Shown here piece after piece: positions 1-10,537 of a DNA stretch of 64,000 nucleotides. The DNA is from Mannheimia bovis (GTDB lineage: Bacteria > Pseudomonadota > Gammaproteobacteria > Enterobacterales > Pasteurellaceae): assembly GCF_014541205.1 (NCBI RefSeq), contig NZ_CP061280.1:310001-374000 (forward strand), read 5' to 3'. Within the stretch, counting starts at the first letter, position 1; the number at the start of each line of letters is the position of its first letter. The notes beneath the pieces are model-generated. The model saw only the letters and a program-made list of their open reading frames with translations. It did not search any database and was not told the origin of the DNA. A program made the translations under genes and the position numbers.

Positions 1-1451
<1,451 letters not shown>

Positions 1452-1472
1452 TTTCCAACTTAAACTAAACAG

Positions 1473-1503
1473 AAAGGGAGTATCGGCAACCATACTCCCT
1501 TTT
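1473..1503 (+). terminator. Rho-independent terminator after glpK
   Basis: Perfect stem AAAGGGAGTAT / ATACTCCCTTT around an 8-base loop, ending in T residues, 21 bases after the glpK stop codon. Confidence 0.85.
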
Positions 1504-1603
1504 AAGATCTTTTAGTTATATCACATAGTCATTTTGATTTGTTGTGGAAGAATGTTTTATTTATGATTAGCCTATTCAACCCATAAATTGATAAGGAATA
1601 ATT

Positions 1604-2149
1604 ATGTCAAAATTTCAAATTCACACTATTGAATCTGCACCGGAAGCCGCACAAGAAGCATTAAAAGCGGTACAACAAGCAAATGGCTTTATCCCAAATC
1701 TTATCGGCGTGTTAGCAAATGCCCCAACTGCGTTAGAAACCTACCGCACGGTAGGCGGTATTAACGGTCGCAACAGCTTAACCGCTGAGGAACGTGAAGT
1801 GGTGCAAATTACTGCTGCGGTGGTAAACGGTTGTGGATTCTGTGTGGCAGGTCATACTAAAATCGCGTTAAAATTGTTAAAAATGCCTGAAGAAGTCGTA
1901 AATGCGTTGCGTGCAACCTCTCGCATTGATTCTGATGATAAATTAGACACTTTAGCTCGTTTCACTCTTGCAGTAATGCTACAAAAAGCAAAATTGACCG
2001 AAGCACAACTCAATGAGTTTTTTGCTGCAGGTTATAATCAACAAAATGCAATTGACGTGATTTTAGGTGTGAGTTTGGCAACGTTGTGTAATTATGTGAA
2101 CAACATTGCTGAAACACCAATTAACCCAGAGTTACAGCCTTTTGCGTAA
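1604..2149 (+). CDS. Carboxymuconolactone decarboxylase / AhpD-like protein
   Basis: A 181-residue all-helical protein of the CMD/AhpD family. The signature is the redox pair in GCGFCVAGHT (about residues 84-93), a C-x2-C followed by a downstream His, which in AhpD-type alkylhydroperoxidases carries the peroxidase activity; the preceding EREVVQITAAVVNG segment is the usual helix before it. The ATG is preceded by AAGGA at good spacing. It stands alone between two terminators, so nothing in the context gives a physiological substrate. Peroxide or organic hydroperoxide removal is inferred from the family; no lactone decarboxylase activity should be assumed. Confidence 0.85.
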   Translation: MSKFQIHTIESAPEAAQEALKAVQQANGFIPNLIGVLANAPTALETYRTVGGINGRNSLTAEEREVVQITAAVVNGCGFCVAGHTKIALKLLKMPEEVVNALRATSRIDSDDKLDTLARFTLAVMLQKAKLTEAQLNEFFAAGYNQQNAIDVILGVSLATLCNYVNNIAETPINPELQPFA

Positions 2150-2238
2150 TAGGGATCAAATCAAATTAGGACGCTTTCAATGTGTCCTTTTTTATATCTA
2201 CAAGCGGTTCTTTTTATCTCATTTTTTGCAAATAAAAA

Positions 2239-2258
2239 AGAGGCAAACATTTGCCTCT
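2239..2258 (-). terminator. Terminator of the acyl-CoA dehydrogenase-like gene
   Basis: Near-perfect stem AGAGGCAAA / TTTGCCTCT flanked on the minus strand by TTTTTTAT, just past the stop of the gene ending at 2266. It may also stop plus-strand transcription from the AhpD-like gene. Confidence 0.7.
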
Positions 2259-2265
2259 CTATTTC

Positions 2266-3324
2266 TTAACAATTCGCCAGCACCATTCTTAGCTGCACCG
2301 CACTTGGGGTAACAACGGGTAAGAATGCGGCTTCTTTCCAGCGGCGGCTGAAGCCTGAGGTATCATTTTTCAAATAGCCACGCCCACCGCTGGCTTGTAA
2401 TTCTAACAAAATGGTTTGTGCAACCACATTCACAATATCAATTCTGGCTTGAAATAGCTCTTTCGGGTGGCGAACGAAATAGCCTTCGTCATTTAAGCCA
2501 TTAAATAGACGAGTTTTAATATCGTTTAAAGCATCAACTTGAGTTTGCCATTCAGGAGTTAGAATGGCTCGGAATGAGAGCGATTTTTCAATTTCCGCTA
2601 AACTTTTTTCCACTAAACCAAAAGGTAAACCAAATTGTAAACCTAAGAACGCAGGGCGAGTTGCTGCTAAAAACTCCGGAGCGTTATCAGCCAGAATCCA
2701 TTCATCTAGTAATTCCACATTTTCAAATATGAGAGCGGTAGTATTCGTGCCTTGTAACGACATAAACTCCAATTCTTTGGTGCGAGTTAAACCTTGAGCC
2801 GTAGAAGGAATCGCGATCACAATCGGTTTACGCTCATCTTCAAAACCCGCCACAAAACTTGCTACAAAGCGGTCTGAACGTAAATTCGTTACCCACGGCA
2901 GGCGACCATTTAAATAACGTTTGCCGTTTTCTTCACTAATTTTGACATTTAACTCTTCGATGCCAGCCAGAAATTTCATCGCGTTCGATAACCCAGTGCC
3001 GGCAGTTAAATTGCCACTCAGCAAATCTGCCAAATAGATTTCTCTAGGAATAGGATTTTTCGAAGCAATAATATGCTCAATAAAAGTACGATGCCCCCAC
3101 GAAACAAAAGCCGCCGCTAATGAGTGATTACCCAGCTCAGAAATCGCTTTAATCGCATCAACTAAATTACCGCCATTGCCCCCCAATTCTGTCGGCACCC
3201 CAATTTTGAACAGATTTTCAGCCGCAATTTTGCGAATTAACAAATCAGCGTGCTGGTTAGATTGATCTAAACTCTCTGCGTTTTCTTGCAGCCATTCAAT
3301 AAAAGATGTCGAAAGTACTGACAT
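2266..3324 (-). CDS. Acyl-CoA dehydrogenase-like flavoprotein
   Basis: A 352-residue protein with the acyl-CoA dehydrogenase fold: N-terminal helical domain with GVPTELGGNGG (about 43-53), a middle beta domain with LTAGTGLSNAM and LNGRLPWVTNLRSD, and a C-terminal helical bundle ending in an ASGGRGYLKND motif. It is shorter than true acyl-CoA dehydrogenases (about 380). I do not see an obvious catalytic Glu, and the GTG/GRGY pattern fits the branch that includes SfnB/DszC-type flavin monooxygenases at least as well. It lies 158 bases downstream of an ABC importer of the nitrate/sulfonate/taurine type on the same strand, with an inverted uptake-signal hairpin between them. That context makes an oxidoreductase acting on the imported compound attractive but unproven. 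Confidence 0.75.
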   Translation of the reverse strand: MSVLSTSFIEWLQENAESLDQSNQHADLLIRKIAAENLFKIGVPTELGGNGGNLVDAIKAISELGNHSLAAAFVSWGHRTFIEHIIASKNPIPREIYLADLLSGNLTAGTGLSNAMKFLAGIEELNVKISEENGKRYLNGRLPWVTNLRSDRFVASFVAGFEDERKPIVIAIPSTAQGLTRTKELEFMSLQGTNTTALIFENVELLDEWILADNAPEFLAATRPAFLGLQFGLPFGLVEKSLAEIEKSLSFRAILTPEWQTQVDALNDIKTRLFNGLNDEGYFVRHPKELFQARIDIVNVVAQTILLELQASGGRGYLKNDTSGFSRRWKEAAFLPVVTPSAVQLRMVLANC

Positions 3325-3423
3325 TGTGTTTACCTCTTATAATGTGTTATTAAGGCTATCTTAATAGGCTTTTTTATTGCGATGAAATAAAAGAAAGGAA
3401 AGTAATATGCTTTTTTGGAATAA

Positions 3424-3470
3424 ACAAGCGGTTATATTTTGCAATTTTTTTGCAAAAAACAACCGCTTGT
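3424..3470. terminator. Inverted pair of uptake signals, likely terminator
   Basis: ACAAGCGGTT and AACCGCTTGT face each other across about 27 A/T-rich bases containing TTTTGCAA tracts. Such head-to-head uptake-signal pairs can form a hairpin; this one follows the ABC permease gene that ends at 3482. Confidence 0.6.
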
Positions 3471-3481
3471 AAATGATGAAA

Positions 3482-4225
3482 TTATTTTCCGCCTTTCGCT
3501 AACGCTAAGCGAATTAAACTATCCAATGCCCAGCCAATTAAGCCGATGATGACAATTACTGCCATTAATTCAGAATAGGCTAATCTATCGCGAGTGTCTA
3601 AAATGAAATAGCCTAAGCCTTCGTTTACGCCTAACATTTCACACGGCACAAGCACTACCCACGCAATACCCACTGCCACACGTAAGCCTGTTAGAACGTG
3701 CCCTGTAATAGCTGGCACAACGATTTTACACAATAATTCTTTGCGGGAAGCCGACATTACTTTACCCAGTTGTAGCCATTGTGGATCAATATTTTTTACC
3801 CCTGAGGCGGTAGAAATAATCAATGACCACACGGTTGCAAAAGCGAGTAGGAAATAGATTGGTAAATCACCTACGCCTAATAACATTACGATGATAGGCA
3901 TCCACGAAAGCGGAGAAATCATTCTCAACAGCTGGAATGACGGCGTACAAAGCATTTCCAAGCGGCGGGAAAAGCCGAGTAATAAACCCACAGGAACGCC
4001 AATTAGCAATGCTGCTGACAAGCCCACGACAATTCGTTTTAAACTAGCCAATAAGTGAGGAAAAATTTCGCCCGAAGAAATCAACCAACCAAAGCTTTCC
4101 CACGTTTTGAGCGGAGCTAACATTGATGCCATCGGCAATCTTTGGCTTAATAATATTGTGCCTAGTTGCCAGCCTAAAAGCAGTAGCAATAAACCTGCTA
4201 AGCCGTAAATATACTTCTGTTTCAT
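3482..4225 (-). CDS. ABC transporter permease, NitT/TauT type
   Basis: Inner-membrane permease of a nitrate/sulfonate/taurine-family importer, 247 residues when started at MKQKYIYGLAG. This start is chosen because AAGGA stands six bases before it; an in-frame upstream start would overlap the preceding gene and give a charged, non-membrane N-terminus. Six or so hydrophobic segments are visible, and the BPD_transp_1 EAA-type loop is around SASRKELLCKIVVPAITGHVLTGL. It follows the binding-protein gene after about 17 bases and so completes the operon ATPase, binding protein, permease. The substrate is not evident from the permease. Confidence 0.88.
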   Translation of the reverse strand: MKQKYIYGLAGLLLLLLGWQLGTILLSQRLPMASMLAPLKTWESFGWLISSGEIFPHLLASLKRIVVGLSAALLIGVPVGLLLGFSRRLEMLCTPSFQLLRMISPLSWMPIIVMLLGVGDLPIYFLLAFATVWSLIISTASGVKNIDPQWLQLGKVMSASRKELLCKIVVPAITGHVLTGLRVAVGIAWVVLVPCEMLGVNEGLGYFILDTRDRLAYSELMAVIVIIGLIGWALDSLIRLALAKGGK

Positions 4226-4242
4226 ACTGTTCCTTAATCTAT

Positions 4243-5409
4243 TTATACGCTGATTTCTTCGGTTCTTGTCCAACCTGCTTGTAAGTTGAAAGTTTCAATC
4301 CAACCACCTTCTTCAATCGCTCTTCGCACAAATTTGGGTTCATTAATGGCTTTTGCAGCTTCTACAGGGTCAAGTGGTTGTAAAAAGGCATTATTGCCTG
4401 CAATGTGCGTTTCTTTGAGCATTTTCACTAACTCTTCCATATAAGAATTAAACGGGTAAGGCTGGAAGCCAATACGCTCTTGATGCCACTGCGGATTGAT
4501 AATTGCCCCGTTTTCAATATATTTATCCATCTGTGCTTGCGTTGGGGCTAATACGTTTTCCAACACTTTTTGATCGTGCGGTGTGTAGCCACTGCCACGA
4601 GCTAATAATTTTGCTACCTCAGAACGATTTGCTAGTGTATAAACTTGGGCTTCCGTTAATGCATTCACCACTTTTTGCACCCACTGCGGACGGTTTTGAA
4701 TATCGTATTCGTGCATTAGCGTTAAACAACAGGCGTGATCTTTCCACACATCGCCACTAAAACGCAGCACTTTACCCACCCCTTTGGCTTCCGCCAAAGC
4801 ATTAAAAGGTTCTGCCACAATAAAACCTGAAATAGCTTCGCTCGCCAGTGCCGCCACCATATCAGAAGGAGCCATTACACTTAAACGTACTTCGCCACTT
4901 TTCGGCTCTTTTTCAGTTACTTTCAAGCCATTTTCACGCAATAAACGCTGCAATACGATGTTGTGGATCGAATACCAAAACGGAATTGCTACCGTTTTGC
5001 CCGATAACTCCGCAACGCTATTAATTTCAGGGCGAACGGTGAGAGCTGAACCGGCTAAATGGTTCCACATCACCGCTTTCACTGGGGCATTTGCTCCATA
5101 TTTCGCCCATAAACTCATTGGCGAAAGCAGATGCACTACATTCACGTTGCCGCTTAAAAAGGCTTCCACCAACTGAGCCCAACTACGGAACATCACCGGC
5201 TTTTCCACCTGCACACCGTGCTTTTCAAATAAGCCTTTGGCGTGAGCAACAAGCAAAGGGGTTGCATCGGTAATCGGCAAATAGCCAATCACAAGCGGTC
5301 GATTTTCTGCTGTTTTTTGCACTTGCTCGCAGGCTTGTAGTAAAGGAAAGCTGCCAGCAACCGAAAACAGGCTAAGCAGTTTCATAAAATCTCGACGTTG
5401 TTGATCCAT
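4243..5409 (-). CDS. ABC transporter substrate-binding lipoprotein, NrtA/SsuA-like
   Basis: A 388-residue periplasmic binding protein. The N-terminus combines a twin-arginine-like motif (QRRDFMK) with a lipobox ending LLQAC, so it looks like a Tat-exported lipoprotein anchored at about Cys27. The mature part opens with IGYLPITDATPLLVAHAKG and then FEKHGVQVEK, the pattern of the NrtA/CmpA (nitrate, bicarbonate) and SsuA/TauA (sulfonate) family. The ribosome-binding site AGGGGGA is strong. Its gene sits between ATPase and permease genes of one operon. The ligand cannot be read from sequence; a sulfonate or another small anion or thiamine-precursor-like ligand are alternatives. Confidence 0.85.
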   Translation of the reverse strand: MDQQRRDFMKLLSLFSVAGSFPLLQACEQVQKTAENRPLVIGYLPITDATPLLVAHAKGLFEKHGVQVEKPVMFRSWAQLVEAFLSGNVNVVHLLSPMSLWAKYGANAPVKAVMWNHLAGSALTVRPEINSVAELSGKTVAIPFWYSIHNIVLQRLLRENGLKVTEKEPKSGEVRLSVMAPSDMVAALASEAISGFIVAEPFNALAEAKGVGKVLRFSGDVWKDHACCLTLMHEYDIQNRPQWVQKVVNALTEAQVYTLANRSEVAKLLARGSGYTPHDQKVLENVLAPTQAQMDKYIENGAIINPQWHQERIGFQPYPFNSYMEELVKMLKETHIAGNNAFLQPLDPVEAAKAINEPKFVRRAIEEGGWIETFNLQAGWTRTEEISV

Positions 5410-5417
5410 AAATCCCC

Positions 5418-6209
5418 CTAAATCACAAAATCAATTACTGGTTCTGGCTGATTTTTCTGCTGAGCCCACTTGAGAGATTGTAAAATATCCACTCGAATAT
5501 GGTTTAAACTAAGCAAATCGGTACGAGGGAAGGGATCAGATAAATGCCATTTTCCAGCAATATGAGCTGGCGTGCCGCCAAGTAATAACACATCATCAGA
5601 AACTAATAATGCCTCATCAATGTCGTGCGTTACCATAATTGCCGCCGCATTATGGTGGCGAACAATATCGTGCAATAAGGTTTGCATTTGGCTACGAATG
5701 ACTTCATCAAGAGCAGAGAACGGCTCATCTAACAAAATCACTTTCGGCTGGCGGGCTAAGGCTCGAGCTAAATTCACCCGCTGAGCCATACCACCTGAAA
5801 GTTCGTGCGGCATCGCATCAATAGCGTGGCTTAAGCCAACTTCTTCCAATGCTTCTTCTACCCGCTTTTGAATGTCTGCTTTTGAAAGTGGCGTGCGGCA
5901 TTTAAAATCCAGCCCAAATGCCACATTATTTCTGACCGAAAGCCAAGGCAATAATGTAGCTGATTGAAACACAAAACCGACATCAGGGTGTGGCTGGTTG
6001 ATTTGCTCCCCAAACAATGCCACGTTACCACTTAGTGGTTTATCTAAACCGGCAATCACACGCAGTAATGATGATTTCCCCACACCACTCGGACCTAAAA
6101 TTGAGGTAAGTGTACCGTTATCGACCTCAAAATTGACCTCTTGCAAAATGGTTTTAGTTTGCCCGTTTTTCTCATAACCAAGAGAAAGATCAGTAATAAT
6201 AAGGCTCAT
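5418..6209 (-). CDS. ABC transporter ATPase, SsuB/TauB type
   Basis: Energises the importer encoded by the next two genes. The 263 residues carry Walker A GPSGVGKSS (about 40-48), Q-loop region GFVFQSATLLPWLSV, signature LSGGMAQRVNLARAL and Walker B VILLDEPFSALDE followed by the switch His in MVTHDIDEAL. The order and spacing match SsuB/TauB/NrtD ATPases. First gene of the minus-strand operon; the stop lies eight bases before the binding-protein start. No operator or riboswitch was recognised in the 200 bases upstream. Confidence 0.92.
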   Translation of the reverse strand: MSLIITDLSLGYEKNGQTKTILQEVNFEVDNGTLTSILGPSGVGKSSLLRVIAGLDKPLSGNVALFGEQINQPHPDVGFVFQSATLLPWLSVRNNVAFGLDFKCRTPLSKADIQKRVEEALEEVGLSHAIDAMPHELSGGMAQRVNLARALARQPKVILLDEPFSALDEVIRSQMQTLLHDIVRHHNAAAIMVTHDIDEALLVSDDVLLLGGTPAHIAGKWHLSDPFPRTDLLSLNHIRVDILQSLKWAQQKNQPEPVIDFVI

Positions 6210-6412
6210 AAATCCCTCTTCTTCATATTTAATTTTCGCTAAAAGTAGCTTATTTTTAGCGGAATAGAAAAGAACTAGTCATTTGTAGTTAGAACGATTT
6301 GTTATAAAAACGTAAATTTTTTGCCTTTTCTAACCACTTGTTGAGTAAAAAACTGCTTTTGAGCAATAAGTACGTTAAAATGCCTTTTTTCTAAATACAT
6401 AAGGATCTTTCG

Positions 6413-7129
6413 ATGAAAAAAACACTTTTAGCTCTGTTATTCGGATTTAGCCTAACCGCTCAGGCAACGGATATTAAATTTGCGATGGAACCAAGTTACC
6501 CACCGTTTGAAATGACGAATGAGAAAGGTGAAATTATCGGTTTTGATGTGGATATTGCTAATGCAATCTGTAAAGAGATCAACGCAAACTGTACTTTCCA
6601 CAGCCAACCGTTTGACGGCTTAATTCAAGGTTTAAAACAGAAACAATTTGATGCGGCAATTTCAGGTATGGGCATTACCGAAGCACGTAAAAAACAGGTG
6701 CTATTCAGCGACCCGTATTTTCCAAGTTCAGCTGCGTTCATTGCGAAAAAAGGCACGGATTTTGCTAATCTAAAAACCATTGGCGTGCAAAATGGCACAA
6801 CTTACCAGAACTACTTAGCAAAAGAGAAAAAAGAGTACAACTCAAAATCTTACGCTTCTTACCAAAGTGCGATTTTAGATGTTGAAAATGGGAGAATTGA
6901 TGCGATCTTTGGTGATGTGCCTGTATTAGCAGAGATGATCAAAAAGCACCAAGAACTTGATTTTGTTGGCGAGAAAATTGACAACCAAAACTACTTTGGT
7001 AATGGTTTAGGCATTGCAACCAATATCAAAAACCAAGCATTGGTTGATCAATTCAACGCAGCGTTAAAAACCATTAAAGAGAATGGCGAATACCAAAAAA
7101 TCTATGATAAATGGATGAGCGGTAAATAA
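6413..7129 (+). CDS. artI: Arginine-type periplasmic binding protein, ABC importer
   Basis: A 238-residue solute-binding protein of family 3. A signal peptide of about 18 residues ends LTAQA. The ligand-binding core shows [32 protein letters not shown] and [11 protein letters not shown], closest in my reading to ArtI/ArtJ/HisJ proteins that bind basic amino acids. It is a single-gene unit: no ATPase or permease genes adjoin it, and a strong uptake-signal hairpin follows. It must therefore use a membrane complex encoded elsewhere. The arginine assignment rests on family resemblance, so another basic amino acid is possible. Confidence 0.82.
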   Translation: MKKTLLALLFGFSLTAQATDIKFAMEPSYPPFEMTNEKGEIIGFDVDIANAICKEINANCTFHSQPFDGLIQGLKQKQFDAAISGMGITEARKKQVLFSDPYFPSSAAFIAKKGTDFANLKTIGVQNGTTYQNYLAKEKKEYNSKSYASYQSAILDVENGRIDAIFGDVPVLAEMIKKHQELDFVGEKIDNQNYFGNGLGIATNIKNQALVDQFNAALKTIKENGEYQKIYDKWMSGK

Positions 7130-7133
7130 AATT

Positions 7134-7178
7134 CAAGCGGTCAAAATTCGCAAATTTTTTGCAGATTTTGACCGCTTG
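7134..7178. terminator. Inverted uptake-signal hairpin between artI and hslU
   Basis: CAAGCGGTCAAAAT and ATTTTGACCGCTTG form a 14-bp perfect stem around an A/T-rich loop. It lies between convergent genes (artI ends 7129, hslU ends 7191), so it can act as a terminator for both. Confidence 0.75.
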
Positions 7179-7190
7179 TTTCATTTCAAA

Positions 7191-8513
7191 TTAAAGAATA
7201 AAACGACTCAGATCTTCGTTTTCTACCACATCATTTAACGCTTCAGAAACGTAGTTTTCGTCAATCACGATTTTCTCACCACGACGTTCGCTTGCATCGA
7301 AAGAGATGCCGTCCATTAAGCGTTCAAGCACAGTATGTAAACGTCTTGCACCGATGTTTTCGGTTTTCTCGTTCACACGGAAAGCACTTTCCGCAATGCG
7401 GCTGATACCTTCTTTAGTAAACTCAATTTCAACGCCTTCGGTTTTCATTAACTCACGATATTGCAATGTTAATGAGGCGTTCGGCTCGGTTAAAATTCGC
7501 TCGAAATCTTCTTTAGTTAACGATTTTAACTCCACACGAATTGGTAAACGACCTTGCAATTCAGGCAGTAAATCAGACGGTCGAGCTACTTGGAACGCCC
7601 CTGAGCAGATAAACAGAATGTGGTCGGTTTTCACCATACCGTGTTTAGTGTTTACGGTTGAACCTTCAATAATCGGCAGTAAATCACGCTGCACGCCTTC
7701 ACGAGAAACATCGCCGCCAGAGTGTTCGCCTTTTTTGCAAATCTTGTCAATCTCATCAATAAACACAATACCGTGCTGTTCCACCGCCTCAATCGCTTGC
7801 TGTTTTAGCTCTTCAGGATTGACTAATTTAGCGGCTTCTTCATCTAACATCACTTTTAACGCATCTTTAATTTTCATTTTGCGTTTTTTGGTTTTGTTTG
7901 GCGACATTCCCTCAAAGAGCGATTGCAGCTGCGAGGTCATCTCTTCCATTCCCGGTGGCGTCATAATTTCTACGCTCACCTGAGCGGCAACATCGATTTC
8001 AATCTCTTTGTCATCTAGCTGACCTTCACGCAATTTTTTGCGGAAAACTTGGCGGGTTGAGCTATTGTCCGATTCCTGCACATTGCCCCATTGATCTTTT
8101 GCCGGTGGCAATAACACATCTAAAATGCGATCTTCCGCCGCATCTTGAGCACGCATTTTGTTTTTTTCTACCGCTTGTTGGCGAACCAATTTCATCGAAA
8201 CGTCTGCCAAATCACGGATAATTGAATCCACTTCTTTACCTACGTAGCCGACCTCGGTAAATTTCGTCGCTTCCACTTTAATGAACGGAGCATTTGCCAG
8301 TTTTGCCAAACGGCGGGCGATTTCGGTTTTACCCACACCGGTTGGACCTATCATTAAAATGTTTTTTGGAGTTACTTCTTGGCGAAGATCTTCCGGCAAC
8401 TGCATTCTTCTCCAGCGGTTACGCAAGGCGATTGCTACCGCACGTTTTGCATCTTTTTGTCCGATAATATGAGCGTCTAATTCTGAGACGATTTCACGAG
8501 GGGTCATTGACAT
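7191..8513 (-). CDS. hslU: HslU, ATPase subunit of the HslUV protease
   Basis: AAA+ unfoldase that feeds proteins into the HslV peptidase in the cytoplasm. The 440 residues begin [19 protein letters not shown], with Walker [10 protein letters not shown] (about 56-64), the pore-loop segment [11 protein letters not shown], the long I-domain insertion (about 110-240), Walker [11 protein letters not shown] and the sensor/arginine-finger region [13 protein letters not shown]. The C-terminus DLSRFIL is the conserved tail that inserts into HslV. The gene follows hslV after 69 bases that contain a hairpin. The length is that of the family. Confidence 0.98.
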   Translation of the reverse strand: MSMTPREIVSELDAHIIGQKDAKRAVAIALRNRWRRMQLPEDLRQEVTPKNILMIGPTGVGKTEIARRLAKLANAPFIKVEATKFTEVGYVGKEVDSIIRDLADVSMKLVRQQAVEKNKMRAQDAAEDRILDVLLPPAKDQWGNVQESDNSSTRQVFRKKLREGQLDDKEIEIDVAAQVSVEIMTPPGMEEMTSQLQSLFEGMSPNKTKKRKMKIKDALKVMLDEEAAKLVNPEELKQQAIEAVEQHGIVFIDEIDKICKKGEHSGGDVSREGVQRDLLPIIEGSTVNTKHGMVKTDHILFICSGAFQVARPSDLLPELQGRLPIRVELKSLTKEDFERILTEPNASLTLQYRELMKTEGVEIEFTKEGISRIAESAFRVNEKTENIGARRLHTVLERLMDGISFDASERRGEKIVIDENYVSEALNDVVENEDLSRFIL

Positions 8514-8539
8514 ATATTTTGTTCCTTTATTACGTAGTT

Positions 8540-8576
8540 CCCCTCTTTAGAAAAGAGGGGTAGCTAAAGAGGGGAG
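8540..8576. repeat. Hairpin with a third repeat arm between hslV and hslU
   Basis: CCCCTCTTT, a three-base loop and AAAGAGGGG form a stem, and a further TAAAGAGGGGAG follows, so two mutually exclusive hairpins can form. It could modulate expression between hslV and hslU; that role is a guess. Confidence 0.5.
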
Positions 8577-8582
8577 TAAAAT

Positions 8583-9104
8583 TTAAACTTCTTCAATCAC
8601 GTGGTTATGATTACTGTAAATATCAATATCGCCGGCGATTTTTAACGATTCGGCAACGATCTCTTTCGCAGAGAGGTTATTTTCGGTGCGAAGTAGTGCG
8701 AGAGCGGCGGCTTTGGCATAGTTTCCGCCTGAGCCGATTGCCAGTACATCTTGTTCCGGCTCAATCACATCACCTGAACCTGAAACCAGCAGGAACTCAC
8801 TTTCATTTGCTACGATCATCATTGCTTCTAAACGGCGTAAAGCACGTTCGGTACGCCACTCTTTCGCCAATTCCACCGCCGATTTCACCAAATGCCCTTG
8901 ATGTAATTCTAATTTTTTCTCGAATAAATCACGTAGAATAAAGGCATCAGCCGTTGAACCGGCAAAGCCTGTTACCACTTTGTCTTTATATAAACGGCGA
9001 ACTTTACGCACTGTGCCTTTTTCAATGCAGTTGCCAAGTGTTGCCTGACCATCGCCACCGATAGCCACTTTTCCGTCTTTTCGCACACATACAATTGTTG
9101 TCAT
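8583..9104 (-). CDS. hslV: HslV, peptidase subunit of the HslUV protease
   Basis: Proteasome-like threonine peptidase. After removal of the initiator Met the protein begins with the nucleophile Thr2 ([11 protein letters not shown]). Further signatures are [32 protein letters not shown] and [16 protein letters not shown]. The length of 173 residues is normal. The first gene of the hslV-hslU pair; HslU's conserved C-terminal tail is present next door, so the complex should be functional. A heat-shock (sigma-32) promoter would be expected upstream but I could not identify one with confidence. Confidence 0.98.
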   Translation of the reverse strand: MTTIVCVRKDGKVAIGGDGQATLGNCIEKGTVRKVRRLYKDKVVTGFAGSTADAFILRDLFEKKLELHQGHLVKSAVELAKEWRTERALRRLEAMMIVANESEFLLVSGSGDVIEPEQDVLAIGSGGNYAKAAALALLRTENNLSAKEIVAESLKIAGDIDIYSNHNHVIEEV

Positions 9105-9165
9105 TTTAAATCCTTCTTTTTAGAAAACTTTCGCTTATATGGGGCTCATTCTCTGCATTTCAATT

Positions 9166-9175
9166 ACAAGCGGTC
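9166..9175 (+). other. DNA uptake signal sequence, Apl type
   Basis: ACAAGCGGTC followed by A/T-rich sequence with TTTTGCAAA. This is one clear example of the many copies on both strands of this window (others include 15322-15331, 35550-35559 and 39361-39369). The core form points to the Actinobacillus pleuropneumoniae/Mannheimia branch of the Pasteurellaceae. Confidence 0.85.
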
Positions 9176-9201
9176 GTTTTTACTGAATTTTTTGCAAAAA
9201 A

Positions 9202-9225
9202 ATGGCTTGAATTTCTTCAAGCCAT
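9202..9225 (-). terminator. Terminator of the cytochrome b561 gene
   Basis: Perfect stem ATGGCTTGAA / TTCAAGCCAT with a four-base loop, followed on the minus strand by TTTTTTT. It lies 14 bases past the stop codon at 9239. Confidence 0.8.
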
Positions 9226-9238
9226 CTTCTTTTTTATT

Positions 9239-9742
9239 TTAGTGAGCCATACGGTTTAAAATCTTTTTACCTTTAATTTGGTGGTAAATCGCCATCACAA
9301 TATGACCAGCCGATAACACAAATAGCCCCCACGCAAGTTCGCCGTGAAAGTTGTTACCCAGTGAGACCGCCCATTCGATTTTTTCTGTAGAGCCTTCCAT
9401 CACTTTCACACCAAACACTTCTAACGGACCTCGTGCTGCCCCATATTGGCGGATTAAAGCAATGGTTGGTACAGCAAGCATTAACACATAAAGTGCAAAA
9501 TGTCCGAGTGTAACAAAAATATTATCAGGTGCAGGGCGGTTATTTCGATTGATGATCGCCCAAATCACTCGAATAACGATAAGCAACATTAAAATTGCCC
9601 CAACAGATTTGTGATAAGGCAACCACTCACGAAACGCCTCTCCCTGAAGCCCTGTATAAAGCATAAAACCAAAGCAAATTGCCATCGTCCAATGTAATGT
9701 ACGGCTGATTGTGCCGTAAACTTGTGAATTATCTGAACGCAT
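9239..9742 (-). CDS. Cytochrome b561 family protein
   Basis: A 167-residue membrane protein with four predicted transmembrane helices, of the CybB/YodB family of di-heme cytochromes that move electrons within the inner membrane. Candidate heme ligands are His17 (in TLHWTMAICFGF), His44 (PYHKSVGAIL), and two His residues in the last third (NFHGELAWG and AGHIVMAIYH). The start follows an AGGAG-like site (GGAGAAC). It is a single-gene unit between hslV and sfsA. A superoxide:quinone oxidoreductase role is reported for the E. coli relative; applying it here is inference. Confidence 0.88.
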   Translation of the reverse strand: MRSDNSQVYGTISRTLHWTMAICFGFMLYTGLQGEAFREWLPYHKSVGAILMLLIVIRVIWAIINRNNRPAPDNIFVTLGHFALYVLMLAVPTIALIRQYGAARGPLEVFGVKVMEGSTEKIEWAVSLGNNFHGELAWGLFVLSAGHIVMAIYHQIKGKKILNRMAH

Positions 9743-9811
9743 AAGTTCTCCTAGTAAATGTTCGGGCGAAGTATAATAGAAAAAGTACTTTTATACACAA
9801 GCTATTTCCGA

Positions 9812-10522
9812 TTATTGCAATTTTCGATTTAATCGTATTCCGTACGGCTTACCGTTTTCAAATATCACATCTACTTTATAAGTCAAAACTTTCACATTTT
9901 GTTTTTTAGCTCGCTCAAGCAATTCTGCATATTTAGGGTCGATTTGTTTTGCCACTTCAAACTTATCAATGCCAGTGTGCAAAATGGCGAAAAAAATGAC
10001 CGCTTGTAGCCCTTGTTCGGCAATAGTTGCCAGTTCTCGCAAGTGTTTTTGCCCTCGTTCGGTTTTCGCATCGGGGAACATTCCCACCCCGTTTTCTATT
10101 AACAATGTGGTGGATTTCACTTCTACAAAACAATCCTGCAAGCGGTCAGATTTTAATAAAAAATCGACACGGCTGTTCTCATTTCCATATTTTTTCTCGG
10201 GTAAAATTTGCTGATACTCAGCAAGCTCGCTAATCCATTGATTTTCCAACGCCTCTTGCACAAGCTGATTGGCTCTCAAAGTATTTACGCAAATGAAATC
10301 GCCCGATTGTGTTTGGGTCAGCTCCCAAGTGTGGGCGTATTTACGTTTCGGGTTATTGGAAGTGGAAAACCAAACCGTATCACCTACATTAGCACAACCT
10401 GTCATCGCTCCGGTATTCGGGCAATGAATGGTAATTTGATCGCCGTTAGGTAGCTGAATATCGGCAAGAAAACGCTTATAACGACGAAGCAAAATGCCAC
10501 TAGAAAGAGGAGGAAATTGCAT
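9812..10522 (-). CDS. sfsA: SfsA family protein (sugar fermentation stimulation)
   Basis: A 236-residue SfsA homologue. Family hallmarks are [12 protein letters not shown] near the N-terminus, the [11 protein letters not shown] block (about 33-43), VDFLL followed by VEVKS (a nuclease-like D...E-x-K arrangement, about 121-138) and [13 protein letters not shown]. In E. coli it was described as a DNA-binding stimulator of maltose fermentation, but the fold resembles a nuclease and its function is unsettled. Third gene of a tight minus-strand run: it starts 15 bases after the DMT transporter stop. Confidence 0.93.
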   Translation of the reverse strand: MQFPPLSSGILLRRYKRFLADIQLPNGDQITIHCPNTGAMTGCANVGDTVWFSTSNNPKRKYAHTWELTQTQSGDFICVNTLRANQLVQEALENQWISELAEYQQILPEKKYGNENSRVDFLLKSDRLQDCFVEVKSTTLLIENGVGMFPDAKTERGQKHLRELATIAEQGLQAVIFFAILHTGIDKFEVAKQIDPKYAELLERAKKQNVKVLTYKVDVIFENGKPYGIRLNRKLQ

Positions 10523-10537
10523 TAGTAAAAAATCCTT

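Noticed and set aside
7306..7983. Long open frame of 225 codons on the plus strand opposite hslU
   Set aside because: It lies fully within hslU on the other strand, its product has no recognisable family and shows the composition of an antisense frame.
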